A stretch of DNA of 64,000 nt from UBA6244 sp965140775 (GCA_965140775.1 OZ223471.1:4030001-4094000), one strand, 5' to 3'; positions 33,431 to 41,675 are shown, numbered from the stretch's first letter. Translations and numbers: made by a program. The notes: generated from the sequence alone by a model not told the origin.

Positions 33431-34489
33431 ATGAAAGCACTCAAATATATTGGTTTCGCCATCTTGGGCTTTATTTTGTTAGTGATGGGATTTTTGCTGT
33501 ACATTACCGTTAACGATTATCGGCCACAGCCCGTTGAAGTATTGATGTCCACCGGCATGACCAATTCCGGAAACATAGTTACCGACACCCAATTTACGCT
33601 CATCGACTGGAATATTGGTTATGCCGGATTAGGTGCCAACATGGATTTCTTTTATGATGGAGGAAAACGGGTTCGCGACACCAAGGAAAGTACGGAGCGC
33701 AACCTGGATTCGATTCTTGATTTTATTAGAACAGGCGATAGTATCAGCTTTTGGATGATTCAGGAAGTGGATGTTAACGCCAAAAGGAGTTATGGCATTG
33801 ATGAAGCAGAAAAAATGAGGGTGGCTCTTCCGGGATATTCCGGTGTTTTTGCCACCAACTACCTGGTACCGTTTGTGCCTGTCCCGCTTTCTGAGCCCAT
33901 GGGGGGCGTGCAAGCAGGGATGATGACTTTTTCGGTTTATCCCAGCAGGGAGGCACTTCGCTATGCTTATCCCTTGATTGCCAGCTGGCCCGATCGACTT
34001 TTTCTTTTGGACCGCTGTTTTATACTGAATCGTTTTGAATTGAGTAATGGACACGAACTTTGTGTTATCAATACCCACAACTCAGCCTATGTATACGATA
34101 GCCTGCTACGTGTTGAGGAGCTGCAAATACTTAAGAAAGTGATGCTCGACGAATACCAAAAAGGCAACTATGTGGTAGCCGGAGGCGATTGGAATCAGAA
34201 CCCACCCAATTATTCACCTAAAAATAACTACAATGGCCACAGTTTTGTTCCTTCACAGGTGAAAATGGCCACAGATTTCTTGCCTGATGGGTGGCAGTGG
34301 GTTTTTGATAACTCTGCGCCTACCAATCGAAACAATGATCAAGCCTACGAAAAGGGGATTAATGGATCCACTTGCCTGGATTATTTTGTTCTTTCTCCCA
34401 ATCTGAAAGCAGATGGAGTACAGGTTGTAGATTTAAACTTTGCCCACAGCGACCACAATCCTGTTTTTCTTAAGTTCTCTTTGAGGTAA
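33431..34489 (+). CDS. Membrane-anchored endonuclease/exonuclease/phosphatase-family hydrolase
   Basis: 352 residues. An N-terminal membrane helix (about 6-28) anchors a periplasmic or extracytoplasmic EEP domain. Motifs: TLIDWNIGYAGLG (metal Asn), WMIQEVDVNAKRSYG (metal Glu), LCVINTHNSAYV (catalytic His region), VAGGDWNQNPP (Asp/Asn) and NFAHSDHNPVFLKF (final Asp-His). The fold includes DNase I-like nucleases, sphingomyelinases and inositol phosphatases, so the substrate is open. Its neighbours give no clue. Followed by a tandem-repeat and palindrome region. Confidence 0.85.
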   Translation: MKALKYIGFAILGFILLVMGFLLYITVNDYRPQPVEVLMSTGMTNSGNIVTDTQFTLIDWNIGYAGLGANMDFFYDGGKRVRDTKESTERNLDSILDFIRTGDSISFWMIQEVDVNAKRSYGIDEAEKMRVALPGYSGVFATNYLVPFVPVPLSEPMGGVQAGMMTFSVYPSREALRYAYPLIASWPDRLFLLDRCFILNRFELSNGHELCVINTHNSAYVYDSLLRVEELQILKKVMLDEYQKGNYVVAGGDWNQNPPNYSPKNNYNGHSFVPSQVKMATDFLPDGWQWVFDNSAPTNRNNDQAYEKGINGSTCLDYFVLSPNLKADGVQVVDLNFAHSDHNPVFLKFSLR

Positions 34490-34494
34490 GGTGA

Positions 34495-34566
34495 TCAAGG
34501 GTTCAAGGGGTCAAGAGTTCAAGGGGTCAAGAGTTCAAGGGGTCAACCCTGAAGACTCCCGTCTTC
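34495..34566. repeat. Tandem GGTCAAGAGTTCAAGG repeat and GAAGAC/GTCTTC hairpin
   Basis: A 16-bp unit made of alternating GGTCAAG and GTTCAAG half-units is repeated two and a half times at 34495-34546, just after the EEP gene. A perfect 6-bp hairpin GAAGAC-TCCC-GTCTTC follows at 34551-34566. No T-run follows, so this is not a canonical terminator. Confidence 0.6.
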
Positions 34567-34614
34567 GGACTCCCAACCCCTAAGGCGTTAGACAGGTAAA
34601 ACAAAAAAGGCCAG

Positions 34615-34712
34615 CTTCAAGCGTGGACGCTTGAAGTTTGATCACCAACAGCTTCAAGCGTCCACGCTTGAAGTTTGATCCCCTCTCCTGCTTCAAGCGT
34701 CCACGCTTGAAG
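34615..34712. repeat. Cluster of three 22-bp perfect palindromes (REP-like family)
   Basis: Copies at 34615-34636, 34652-34673 and 34691-34712. Each is CTTCAAGCGT, a GG or CC centre, then its exact reverse complement. Spacers are 15 and 17 bp and share TTTGATC. The first copy has a GG centre and the other two CC. Together with the tandem repeat before it, this fills the gap 34490-34797; no gene is seen. Confidence 0.85.
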
Positions 34713-34797
34713 TCTTTCCCTCCCTCAATCCTCTCAACTCATTACAAAGAAAATATTTTTCGCCGAATGGCGTTTATGTTGCAAATAAACCGTTGAT

Positions 34798-35403
34798 ATG
34801 GTTCGCCCGATAACACCAATATTTTGGATTTCATTTTTGGTATTGCTTAGCCTGAACGGCTTTGGCAGAATAGATGGTACCATTCCTGAATCGTTGAGCA
34901 GCGAACCATTGGTGGAATGGAACCCTCAGCGGAAGCTGGTATGGTCCGATTTTCGTGCCCCCAGGAAACCTGCCGGAAAAGTGCCCGCAGCTTTATCCAC
35001 CTGCGGATTTGGATTTGAAGCAACCGAAGAAAACCACCGGGTGGTGTCGGTGGAAATTCATGTGACTTTTTATCAGGATAAGTCATGGAAAAATCCAAAA
35101 CACCAAACTGATGAAGTTTTGGCACACGAGCAAATCCATTTCGACATCACGGAGTTGATGGGACGAAATTTTCATAAAGAAATTCTGGCGCTTCAACAAA
35201 AAGGAAAGCTCAACCAGCGATCCCTTAAAAAGACCTACGACCGGATAAGTAAGGAACACAGCCAACTGCAACAGCTTTACGACAAGCAAACCAACCACAG
35301 CCTCAACACCAAAATGCAGGATTGGTGGGCACAGTATATTTCATCCGAAATAGAAAAAACGGAAGCCTTCTCCGGATATCATGTGATTGACTTGCAGAGG
35401 TGA
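34798..35403 (+). CDS. DUF922-like secreted zinc-protease-fold protein
   Basis: 201 residues. A signal peptide (about 1-24) precedes a domain whose opening LVWSDFRAPRKP and strand VEIHVTFYQDKSW are typical of DUF922. The helix DEVLAHEQIHFDI carries an HExxH motif with a following Asp, so a zinc site is likely. These are predicted secreted metalloproteases, not experimentally defined. It precedes a DUF819 transporter-like gene by 36 nt and is probably co-transcribed with it. Confidence 0.72.
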   Translation: MVRPITPIFWISFLVLLSLNGFGRIDGTIPESLSSEPLVEWNPQRKLVWSDFRAPRKPAGKVPAALSTCGFGFEATEENHRVVSVEIHVTFYQDKSWKNPKHQTDEVLAHEQIHFDITELMGRNFHKEILALQQKGKLNQRSLKKTYDRISKEHSQLQQLYDKQTNHSLNTKMQDWWAQYISSEIEKTEAFSGYHVIDLQR

Positions 35404-35439
35404 TACCTGCCATCGATTCATGGGGACTCCATAACCCTG

Positions 35440-36660
35440 ATGCTTTCTGCTGTCAACAATCTTGCTATTTTTGTGGAAAATAATTTCACTTCCTTAGTTT
35501 GCTGTATGTGGATATCCGGTGTGCTGGTCGCTTTTTATGTTTTCACTCCAGTGTTCATTTTGTACCTGTGTCATCGTTTTACTTTTCTGAACAAACTCGG
35601 AAGCATTGTGATTGCTTACGCCATAGGATTGGTGTTGGGTGGCTCCGGAATCCTTCCGCCTGAAGCGGCAAAGATTCAGGACATTATCGCCTCCATATCA
35701 ATTCCCTTGGCCATTCCACTCATGCTTTTTTCGGCCAATATGCGTTCGTGGTCGAGGTTGGCGGGCAGCACCTTTGTTTCCATGTTGTTGGCAATGGTCA
35801 GCATTGTGGTGATGGTGAGTAGCGGGTTTTTGCTGTTTTCCTCCCAAACCGCTGAAGAACTTTGGAAAGTAGGTGGTTTGTTGGTGGGTGTTTATACGGG
35901 AGGCACGCCCAACCTGGCCGCTTTAAAAATGATGTTGGATGTGGACAACAGCACCTATTTGGTCACCCATTCCTACGACATGTTGCTGTCGGCCGTGTAT
36001 TTCTTTTTCCTGATCAGCGTGGGTCAAAAGGTTTTTGGGTGGTTTCTTCCCGGATTTAAAACCGGCAAAGTGGCCATGGCCAAATCTGATGAATCCATGC
36101 CAATTGAAGAATCCATGTGGGGACTTTTTCAAAAGAAAAATATGCGGTATATTTTGTGGGGGGTGGGTCTTTCCATGGGCATCTTTGGCCTGGCAGCAAG
36201 CAGTACCCTGATTGTACCCGAAAACAGCCAAATGATTGCCGTTATATTGATTATCACCACTTTGGGAATTGGCCTGTCGATGGTACCCAAAATCAACACC
36301 TTACCAAAAACCTTTGAAACGGGCATGTATCTGGTGCTCATTTTTAGCCTCGACGTGGCCTCCATGGTGAGCGTGTCGGACGTACTTCATGCCTCGCCCG
36401 TTTTGTTGTATTATGTTTCGTGGGTTATTTTTGGCTCGCTCCTGCTGCATGTGTTGCTATCGGCCTTGTTCAAAATCGACCGCGACACGGTCATGGTAAC
36501 CTCCACGGCACTTATCTGCAGTCCACCCTTTGTTCCGGCTGTGGCAGGAGTGCTCAAAAACAAGGAGATTGTCGTTTCGGGACTAACGGTTGGGATTATC
36601 GGCTATGCTGTCGGCAATTATTTGGGCGTACTCATTGCCCAACTGCTCCATTCATTCTAA
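35440..36660 (+). CDS. DUF819 family integral membrane protein
   Basis: 406 residues, about ten membrane helices. The duplicated-repeat transporter fold shows in VIAYAIGLVLGGSGILP and the glycine-rich helix VGVYTGGTPNLAALKMML with its SYDMLLSAVYFF partner; the late ALICSPPFVPAVAGVLKN matches the second repeat. DUF819 (YjcL-like) proteins resemble sodium/substrate symporters; the substrate is not known. It overlaps the stop of the convergent response-regulator gene by 4 bp. Confidence 0.82.
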   Translation: MLSAVNNLAIFVENNFTSLVCCMWISGVLVAFYVFTPVFILYLCHRFTFLNKLGSIVIAYAIGLVLGGSGILPPEAAKIQDIIASISIPLAIPLMLFSANMRSWSRLAGSTFVSMLLAMVSIVVMVSSGFLLFSSQTAEELWKVGGLLVGVYTGGTPNLAALKMMLDVDNSTYLVTHSYDMLLSAVYFFFLISVGQKVFGWFLPGFKTGKVAMAKSDESMPIEESMWGLFQKKNMRYILWGVGLSMGIFGLAASSTLIVPENSQMIAVILIITTLGIGLSMVPKINTLPKTFETGMYLVLIFSLDVASMVSVSDVLHASPVLLYYVSWVIFGSLLLHVLLSALFKIDRDTVMVTSTALICSPPFVPAVAGVLKNKEIVVSGLTVGIIGYAVGNYLGVLIAQLLHSF

Positions 36661-37343
36661 CCCACCACCAGCTTAAATCCAACACCATGCACGTTAATGA
36701 GCTCCACGGTTGGATCTTCTTTCAGGTATTTCCGTAGCTTGGTGATATACACGTCCATCGATCGGGCATTGAAATAGCTGTCGTCGAACCAAATTTTATT
36801 CAAGGCAACGGTACGATCGAGCACATTGTTCATGTTTTCGCACAACAATTTGAGCAATTCCGCTTCTTTGGAAGTAAGCTTTTGCTGCGCTCCCTTGATT
36901 TCCAGCAATTGGCGGTTGTAGTCGAAATTAAAATTGCCAAATCTGAATACCGACTTGTCGTTGGCGGCCACAACACTTCGGCGCAAGATGGCTTTGATTC
37001 GCACAAGCAACTCTTCCATGCTAAAAGGTTTGGTCATGTAATCGTCTGCACCAACTTCAAATCCGTGCAGTTTATCTTCCTGCATGGCTTTGGCCGACAA
37101 AAACAAAATGGGCACATCTTTGTCCATCTTTCTAATTTTTGATGCCAGGGTAAAGCCATCCATCACCGGCATCATGATGTCGAGCACACAAAAATCGAAC
37201 TGATCGCGTTTGAAATGCTCCAGAGCTTCCTTACCATCCTCACCCAAAACGGTGGGATAGCCCTTGGCTTCCAGGTATGTTTTCAGGATATTTCCTAAAT
37301 TTTTGTCGTCTTCTGCCAACAGAATTTTTACTTTCTTTTCCAT
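36657..37343 (-). CDS. OmpR/PhoB-family response regulator
   Basis: 228 residues. The receiver has acidic residues at 11-13, phosphoacceptor D55 in FCVLDIMMP and K in YMTKPFSMEE. The winged-helix Trans_reg_C domain (about 130-228) includes LTSKEAELLKLLCEN and the recognition helix region SMDVYITKLRKYL. It follows the HisKA kinase gene by 4 nt. The ATG at 37343 is chosen; the longer frame starts inside the kinase gene. Confidence 0.93.
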   Translation of the reverse strand: MEKKVKILLAEDDKNLGNILKTYLEAKGYPTVLGEDGKEALEHFKRDQFDFCVLDIMMPVMDGFTLASKIRKMDKDVPILFLSAKAMQEDKLHGFEVGADDYMTKPFSMEELLVRIKAILRRSVVAANDKSVFRFGNFNFDYNRQLLEIKGAQQKLTSKEAELLKLLCENMNNVLDRTVALNKIWFDDSYFNARSMDVYITKLRKYLKEDPTVELINVHGVGFKLVVG

Positions 37344-37347
37344 AGTT

Positions 37348-38778
37348 TTACTGTTTGTTGAGGGGCAATTGAATGGTGAATGTGCTTCCTTTATCAAGCT
37401 CCGAATCCACAAACACCTCTCCGTTATGCAGTTCCACGATGGCTTTTACATAACTCAGACCCAATCCAAAGCCCTTAAAATTATGAATATTTCCGGTTGG
37501 AACCCGATATAATTTTTCAAATATTTTTTTTCGGTTGCTTTTGCTGATGCCGATACCATTGTCTTGCACCCTGATCAGCAACAGGTTGCCATGGTTTATG
37601 GTATTGATGATAATTTTGGGAGGCACCACACAATACTTGATGGCATTATCCAGCAAGTTGATAATCAAGTTGGTAAGATGCACCCGATCTCCCATGAGTT
37701 GGGTGCGTGTAGCTTTATTCTGGTATTCCATGGTTCCACCTTTTGCCGTGAGGGCCATCGATTTGCTACCCATGGCAGCTTTGATGAGGTCGTCCATGTC
37801 GATCAATTCTTCGCGTATGCGCAACTGACCCTTATCGATAACAGCCGTCTGCAAAATTTGTTCGGCCATGCTTGCAAGACGTCCGTTTTCTTCGTTGATC
37901 ATGCCAATGTAGGCTTCATAAACACTTTCTGTTTTAGGAATGTCCGAATCGCGCAAAGCCTCGCATGCCAGCGATATGGTGGAAATAGGAGTTTTAAACT
38001 CGTGGGTCATGTTGTTGATGAAGTCGCTTTTCATTTCAGATAGCCGCTTTTGCCGAAAAATGGTATAGGTGCTAAACGAAAAAGCCGCGATGATAACCAA
38101 AAACAACAACACCGAAACAATGAGCATTACCCACAATTGACCGATAATAAAGGTTTTTTCGTTGGGGAAATAAACCAGGAGTTTGTTGGGATAGGCAAAC
38201 ATAGATCCTATGGGAGAAAGATCGAACACAAAACTTTCGTTGAGTAAGTCATCCGGGTACTTGCCCGATTTTTGCAGAATCATGGAATTGGTGGGCGGAC
38301 TATAGATTCCGAACTCAAATTTGGTGTTGATTTGCTTGTTTTTCAAACTCCGGCTGATGAGTGAGTCGATAACAGCCTTGTTGTTGTAATAAAAATTTCC
38401 GGGTTCCTGCCTATTATAGGTAAACGTCAATTGATTTAGCGCCTTGGAGGCCATGTCGGTATTGCGCATAAAACGGTCGATGTCGTTAATGGAACGCAGG
38501 TCTTTAAAGTTTTGATAAATAACACGGTTGATGGAATCATAGGCTTGAAAGCTACTTTGATTTTCCTCGTAATAGCGCCTTTGTTCTTTCACCCTTTCTT
38601 CAAGTCTGATTTTATCTATCTCGAAAACGACCTGACTGATGGCTTGTTTCACGTCGCGAATAAAGACTGCCTGTTTTAATTTTACCGCATCGCGAATCCA
38701 ATAAACCTGTATTACCATCAGTCCGATGGTAGCTGCTGTTACCAGCACGCTAAAAATCATGGTAGTCCATTTGTTCAT
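37348..38778 (-). CDS. HisKA sensor histidine kinase
   Basis: 476 residues. A membrane helix near 6-28 and a second near 195-220 enclose a sensor domain of about 165 residues. The cytoplasmic core holds the phosphoacceptor His in NNMTHEFKTPISTI, then HATPase N box NLLDNAIKYC, G1 VQDNGIGI and G2 GFGLGLSYV. It pairs with the OmpR-type regulator downstream. The ATG at 38778 is preceded by a perfect TATTTTTG box only 4 nt away; the upstream in-frame TTG is within the box region. Signal unknown. Confidence 0.93.
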   Translation of the reverse strand: MNKWTTMIFSVLVTAATIGLMVIQVYWIRDAVKLKQAVFIRDVKQAISQVVFEIDKIRLEERVKEQRRYYEENQSSFQAYDSINRVIYQNFKDLRSINDIDRFMRNTDMASKALNQLTFTYNRQEPGNFYYNNKAVIDSLISRSLKNKQINTKFEFGIYSPPTNSMILQKSGKYPDDLLNESFVFDLSPIGSMFAYPNKLLVYFPNEKTFIIGQLWVMLIVSVLLFLVIIAAFSFSTYTIFRQKRLSEMKSDFINNMTHEFKTPISTISLACEALRDSDIPKTESVYEAYIGMINEENGRLASMAEQILQTAVIDKGQLRIREELIDMDDLIKAAMGSKSMALTAKGGTMEYQNKATRTQLMGDRVHLTNLIINLLDNAIKYCVVPPKIIINTINHGNLLLIRVQDNGIGISKSNRKKIFEKLYRVPTGNIHNFKGFGLGLSYVKAIVELHNGEVFVDSELDKGSTFTIQLPLNKQ

Positions 38779-38782
38779 GAAG

Positions 38783-38790
38783 CAAAAATA
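38783..38790 (-). promoter_or_regulatory. -7 box 4 nt before the HisKA kinase ATG
   Basis: TATTTTTG on the minus strand, CTTC, then ATG. The transcript would start at the A of the start codon. Confidence 0.5.
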
Positions 38791-38874
38791 CCTGTTCAAT
38801 CAATTGATTTTCAGGTTTTAACTTTCTTTAACACTTGTTAATTTTGGTTAACAACTTCTTGAGTGAAGAGCTAT

Positions 38875-38997
38875 TATTTTTGTCACGGTTAATCGAAAAG
38901 AAAAGTTTAATGGGGAATAATTTTTTCATTGATTAATTCTGCTTAATTTCATAATTGTTGGTTTTTGGGTGCGACCTCTTCGGAGGTCGCTCTTTTT
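38875..38997 (+). ncRNA. Candidate small RNA between the kinase gene and oxyR
   Basis: A TATTTTTG box (38875-38882) on the plus strand is followed about 90 nt later by a perfect hairpin terminator. No plus-strand gene lies before it, and both flanking genes are on the minus strand. The predicted RNA is about 110 nt, AT-rich and non-coding. No -33 TTG at correct spacing is seen, so the promoter end is uncertain. Confidence 0.4.
38971..38997 (+). terminator. Orphan UUCG-loop terminator
   Basis: GCGACCTC-TTCG-GAGGTCGC, an 8-bp perfect stem with the very stable UUCG tetraloop, followed by TCTTTTT. On the minus strand no T-run follows, so it does not serve oxyR. Confidence 0.8.
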
Positions 38998-39037
38998 ATA
39001 AGCAATACGTACCTCAACCAAACGAAAATGAGACGGA

Positions 39038-39979
39038 TCACCTCCACTCCACTACTGTTCCGCGGTTTTTGTTGAGTAATTCAGCGGGTACCGACTGTTT
39101 GATTTCCACGGCCAGGTGATTCATGATGGCAGTTTTGGCAAATCGGCGGTTGACCACCAAACTCACTTCACGCAGGGGCACCATGTTGGTAAAACGACGC
39201 ACCTGATTCACTTTTTTTTCGTCCATCTCAAGTCCGGCCAATTGTGGAATTAAAGTATAACCACCTTCTTTATCGATGATTTTCATCATGGTATCCAACG
39301 ACCCTCCTTCAAAATCGAAAGGCAGCTGATCCGATTTCAAATCATGAAGCTCGCACAAATTAATTACCTGATGCCGAAAACAATGCCCGTCGCTCATCAA
39401 CCACATCTCCGGCGTGGCAATGTCGGTGATGTTGATGATGGCCTGAGACTGTAGCGGATGCTGCATGCTGGTATAAATCATCATTTCTTCATAAAACAAC
39501 GGTTCCTCAATAATACCATCGTTGTGAAGCGGAGTGACCAAAATTCCGGCATCCAATTGATCTTTTTTCAACAGCTCTTCAATCTTTTCCGTAACCAACT
39601 CATCTACTTTTAGCTGTACTGCCGGAAATTTTCGTTTGAAATTGCCCGCAAACAAGGGGAGCAAATAGGGAGAAATGGTAGGAATGATGCCCAAATGCAA
39701 TTCGCCCGAAACTTCCTTTTTCGTCTCCCTGATGAGCAAATCCATCCGCTTGGCCTCCATCAGGATGATGCGTGCCTGCGCTATGACCACCTTCCCAATT
39801 TCGGTAGGTATCACCGGTTGTCGTGAGCGGTCGAAAAGGATAACTCCTAACTCTTCTTCCACTTTTTTAACCTGCATGCTAAGGGTGGGTTGCGTAACAA
39901 AACATTTTTCTGCGGCGGTGGCAAAGTGCCGATAGGTATCAATGGCCGTCAGATATTCCATTTGTACGAGAGAAACCAT
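39038..39979 (-). CDS. oxyR: Hydrogen peroxide-sensing regulator OxyR
   Basis: 313 residues, LysR type. The N-terminal winged helix (5-65) is followed by the inducer domain. The redox cysteines are both present at C200 and C209 in DGHCFRHQVINLC, matching E. coli C199 and C208 in position and context (DGHC-R). Peroxide oxidises them to a disulfide, converting the tetramer to an activator. It is divergent from dps and the peroxiredoxin gene, with a 20-bp palindrome between, placed between the oxyR -7 box and the dps -33 box. That layout fits autorepression of oxyR and activation of dps. Confidence 0.94.
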   Translation of the reverse strand: MVSLVQMEYLTAIDTYRHFATAAEKCFVTQPTLSMQVKKVEEELGVILFDRSRQPVIPTEIGKVVIAQARIILMEAKRMDLLIRETKKEVSGELHLGIIPTISPYLLPLFAGNFKRKFPAVQLKVDELVTEKIEELLKKDQLDAGILVTPLHNDGIIEEPLFYEEMMIYTSMQHPLQSQAIINITDIATPEMWLMSDGHCFRHQVINLCELHDLKSDQLPFDFEGGSLDTMMKIIDKEGGYTLIPQLAGLEMDEKKVNQVRRFTNMVPLREVSLVVNRRFAKTAIMNHLAVEIKQSVPAELLNKNRGTVVEWR

Positions 39980-40004
39980 AACTTATGTATCAAAATAATG
40001 GGCA

Positions 40005-40012
40005 CAAATATA
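40005..40012 (-). promoter_or_regulatory. -7 box of oxyR
   Basis: TATATTTG on the minus strand, 25 nt before the oxyR ATG. Confidence 0.55.
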
Positions 40013-40017
40013 GTTTT

Positions 40018-40037
40018 TATTTATGATATCATAAATA
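40018..40037. promoter_or_regulatory. 20-bp perfect palindrome, probable OxyR operator
   Basis: TATTTATGAT followed by its exact reverse complement. It sits in the spacer upstream of the oxyR -7 box and ends 8 bp before the dps -33 TTG, the position expected for a LysR-type divergent operator. Confidence 0.7.
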
Positions 40038-40045
40038 CAATCGAT

Positions 40046-40076
40046 TTGACAAATATATAATTCAACCATATCTTTG
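40046..40076 (+). promoter_or_regulatory. Promoter of the dps-peroxiredoxin operon
   Basis: TTG at 40046-40048, 20-bp spacer, TATCTTTG at 40069-40076; ATG 33 nt further. Confidence 0.72.
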
Positions 40077-40109
40077 CATCATTAATTAACTGTTAAAAAA
40101 ATCAAAGTC

Positions 40110-40577
40110 ATGAATAACATAGGAATAGATAAAAATAAAGCCTCACAATTAAGTGATCAACTGAACGACCTGCTGGCCAACTATCAGGTATTTTACAGCA
40201 ATGTACGCGGGTTTCACTGGAATGTAAAAGGAGAAAAGTTTTTCGAGTTGCACGTAAAATTCGAAGAGTTGTACAACGACCTCATCCTCAAAATCGACGA
40301 ACTGGCTGAGCGCATCCTTACCTTGGGTTCCAATCCCGAGTACCGCTACAGCCGCTATATTCAAATGGCTGAACTTCAGGAAGCCGAACAAACGCAGGAC
40401 GGATTGAAAAATGTTCAACACCTGCTCGACAGTTTTTCGGTACTCATCACCAAGCAGCGGGCAATTTTAACCGTAAGTGGCGATGCCAACGACGAAGGAA
40501 CCAATAGCCTCATGAGCGACTATATCCGCGAACAGGAAAAACTGGTTTGGATGTATTCTGCTTTCCTCAATAAATAA
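40110..40577 (+). CDS. dps: Dps family DNA-binding ferritin-like protein
   Basis: 155 residues. The Dps ferroxidase signature is clear: FYSNVRGFHWNVKG followed by FFELHVKFEELYNDL and IDELAERILTLGSNP, giving the His/Asp/Glu set at the dimer interface. Dodecamers oxidise Fe(II) with peroxide and protect DNA. It is transcribed divergently from oxyR, in an operon with a peroxiredoxin 36 nt downstream, so it belongs to the peroxide regulon. Confidence 0.94.
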   Translation: MNNIGIDKNKASQLSDQLNDLLANYQVFYSNVRGFHWNVKGEKFFELHVKFEELYNDLILKIDELAERILTLGSNPEYRYSRYIQMAELQEAEQTQDGLKNVQHLLDSFSVLITKQRAILTVSGDANDEGTNSLMSDYIREQEKLVWMYSAFLNK

Positions 40578-40613
40578 ATCGAATCAAAAATAATTAATTA
40601 AAAAAGTAAGAAA

Positions 40614-41264
40614 ATGGAAAATGAAGTAATGTACCAAATGCCCCGCATCGGGGATGTAGCTCCTGATTTTACAGCAGTTACCACCAAAGGAACCATCAAA
40701 TTTTCGGATTATGCTCCGGATAAATGGATCGTGATGTTTTCGCATCCCGCCGACTTTACACCTGTATGTACCACCGAAATGAGTGGATTTGCCACACGTA
40801 AAAACGAATTCGATGCCCTGAACACCGAGCTGATGGGGTTGAGCATCGACAGCATCCACGCGCACCTGGCGTGGGTAAACAACGTAAGAGAACGTACCGG
40901 TGTGTATTTTGATTTCCCCATCATCGCCGATATCGACATGAAAGTTTCGAAACTCTACGGCATGTTGCAACCCAACGAAAGCGAAACCGCAGCCGTACGC
41001 GCCGTATTCTTTATCGATCCGAACAAAAAAATCCGTCTTATCATGTATTACCCGCTGAATGTGGGACGCAACATGGATGAAATTCTGCGTGTACTTCACG
41101 GATTGCAGGTAGCCGACAAATACAAAGTAGCCCTGCCCCTGGATTGGAAAAAAGGAGAAAAAGTTATCGTTCCTCCACCAAAAAACCTGGACGAAATGCA
41201 GGAAAGAGTGGATTTGGTCTCCGAAGACAAAATGGACTTCTATCTGGTAAAGAAGAGTTTGTAA
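40614..41264 (+). CDS. 1-Cys peroxiredoxin (Prx6-type)
   Basis: 216 residues, the length of Prx6-class enzymes rather than of AhpC. The peroxidatic cysteine is C52 in HPADFTPVCTTEM; no resolving cysteine is present elsewhere. The C-terminal extension (about 160-216) with PLNVGRNMDEILRVL and DWKKGEKVIVPP is characteristic of the class. It reduces peroxides in the cytoplasm using an external thiol. It is second in the oxyR-divergent operon, ended by a terminator at 41284-41317. Confidence 0.92.
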   Translation: MENEVMYQMPRIGDVAPDFTAVTTKGTIKFSDYAPDKWIVMFSHPADFTPVCTTEMSGFATRKNEFDALNTELMGLSIDSIHAHLAWVNNVRERTGVYFDFPIIADIDMKVSKLYGMLQPNESETAAVRAVFFIDPNKKIRLIMYYPLNVGRNMDEILRVLHGLQVADKYKVALPLDWKKGEKVIVPPPKNLDEMQERVDLVSEDKMDFYLVKKSL

Positions 41265-41283
41265 TTGTTGTTCTTAAATACTT

Positions 41284-41317
41284 AACCCGGCATATTAAAA
41301 TGTGTCGGGTTTTTTTG
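41284..41317 (+). terminator. Terminator of the dps-peroxiredoxin operon
   Basis: ACCCG...CGGGT with an extended, partly mismatched upper stem, followed by seven T. Confidence 0.75.
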
Positions 41318-41414
41318 TGCATGGGTGAATTTATTAACGCTCTGATTATTTACTTGTTAGAATCACAACAAGAAAATCTACACATAGAATTAAAGCTAAG
41401 GTTTAAAATTAGTG

Positions 41415-41422
41415 TAATTTTG
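41415..41422 (+). promoter_or_regulatory. -7 box of the toxin-antitoxin pair
   Basis: TAATTTTG, 16 nt before the ATG at 41439. Confidence 0.5.
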
Positions 41423-41438
41423 AACAAAAACAGTGCAC

Positions 41439-41675
41439 ATGGATCTTCAGACCAGAAAAATATCTTTCATTCAAGAGTTCCTTCGAATCCAAAATGAGGA
41501 AATTATCACTAGTTTAGAGAATCTGTTGAAAATTCGAAAATCAGAGGTGTTTGCCCAAAACATCAAACCAATGAGCACAGATCAGTTGAACAGCGAAATT
41601 GATCAAGCCCTCTGTGATTCAGAAAATGACAACCTCATTGAGGCTACGGAATTAAAACTGAAATTTATAAAATGA
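41439..41675 (+). CDS. Putative antitoxin of a RelE/ParE-type module
   Basis: 78 residues, charged and mostly helical, with an N-terminal LQTRKISFIQEFLRIQNEE helix and the C-terminal acidic MSTDQLNSEIDQALCDSEND region typical of short antitoxins that wrap around RelE-fold toxins. No classical ribbon-helix-helix motif is obvious. The first in-frame codon is GTG at 41433; the ATG two codons later is used. Its TGA overlaps the toxin start (ATGA), the usual coupling in such operons. Confidence 0.75.
   Translation: MDLQTRKISFIQEFLRIQNEEIITSLENLLKIRKSEVFAQNIKPMSTDQLNSEIDQALCDSENDNLIEATELKLKFIK

Noticed and set aside
34615..34712. Regularly spaced repeats resembling a small CRISPR array
   Set aside because: The repeat is a near-complete palindrome of 22 bp, the spacers are 15-17 bp and similar to each other, the central bases alternate in orientation, and no cas genes are present.
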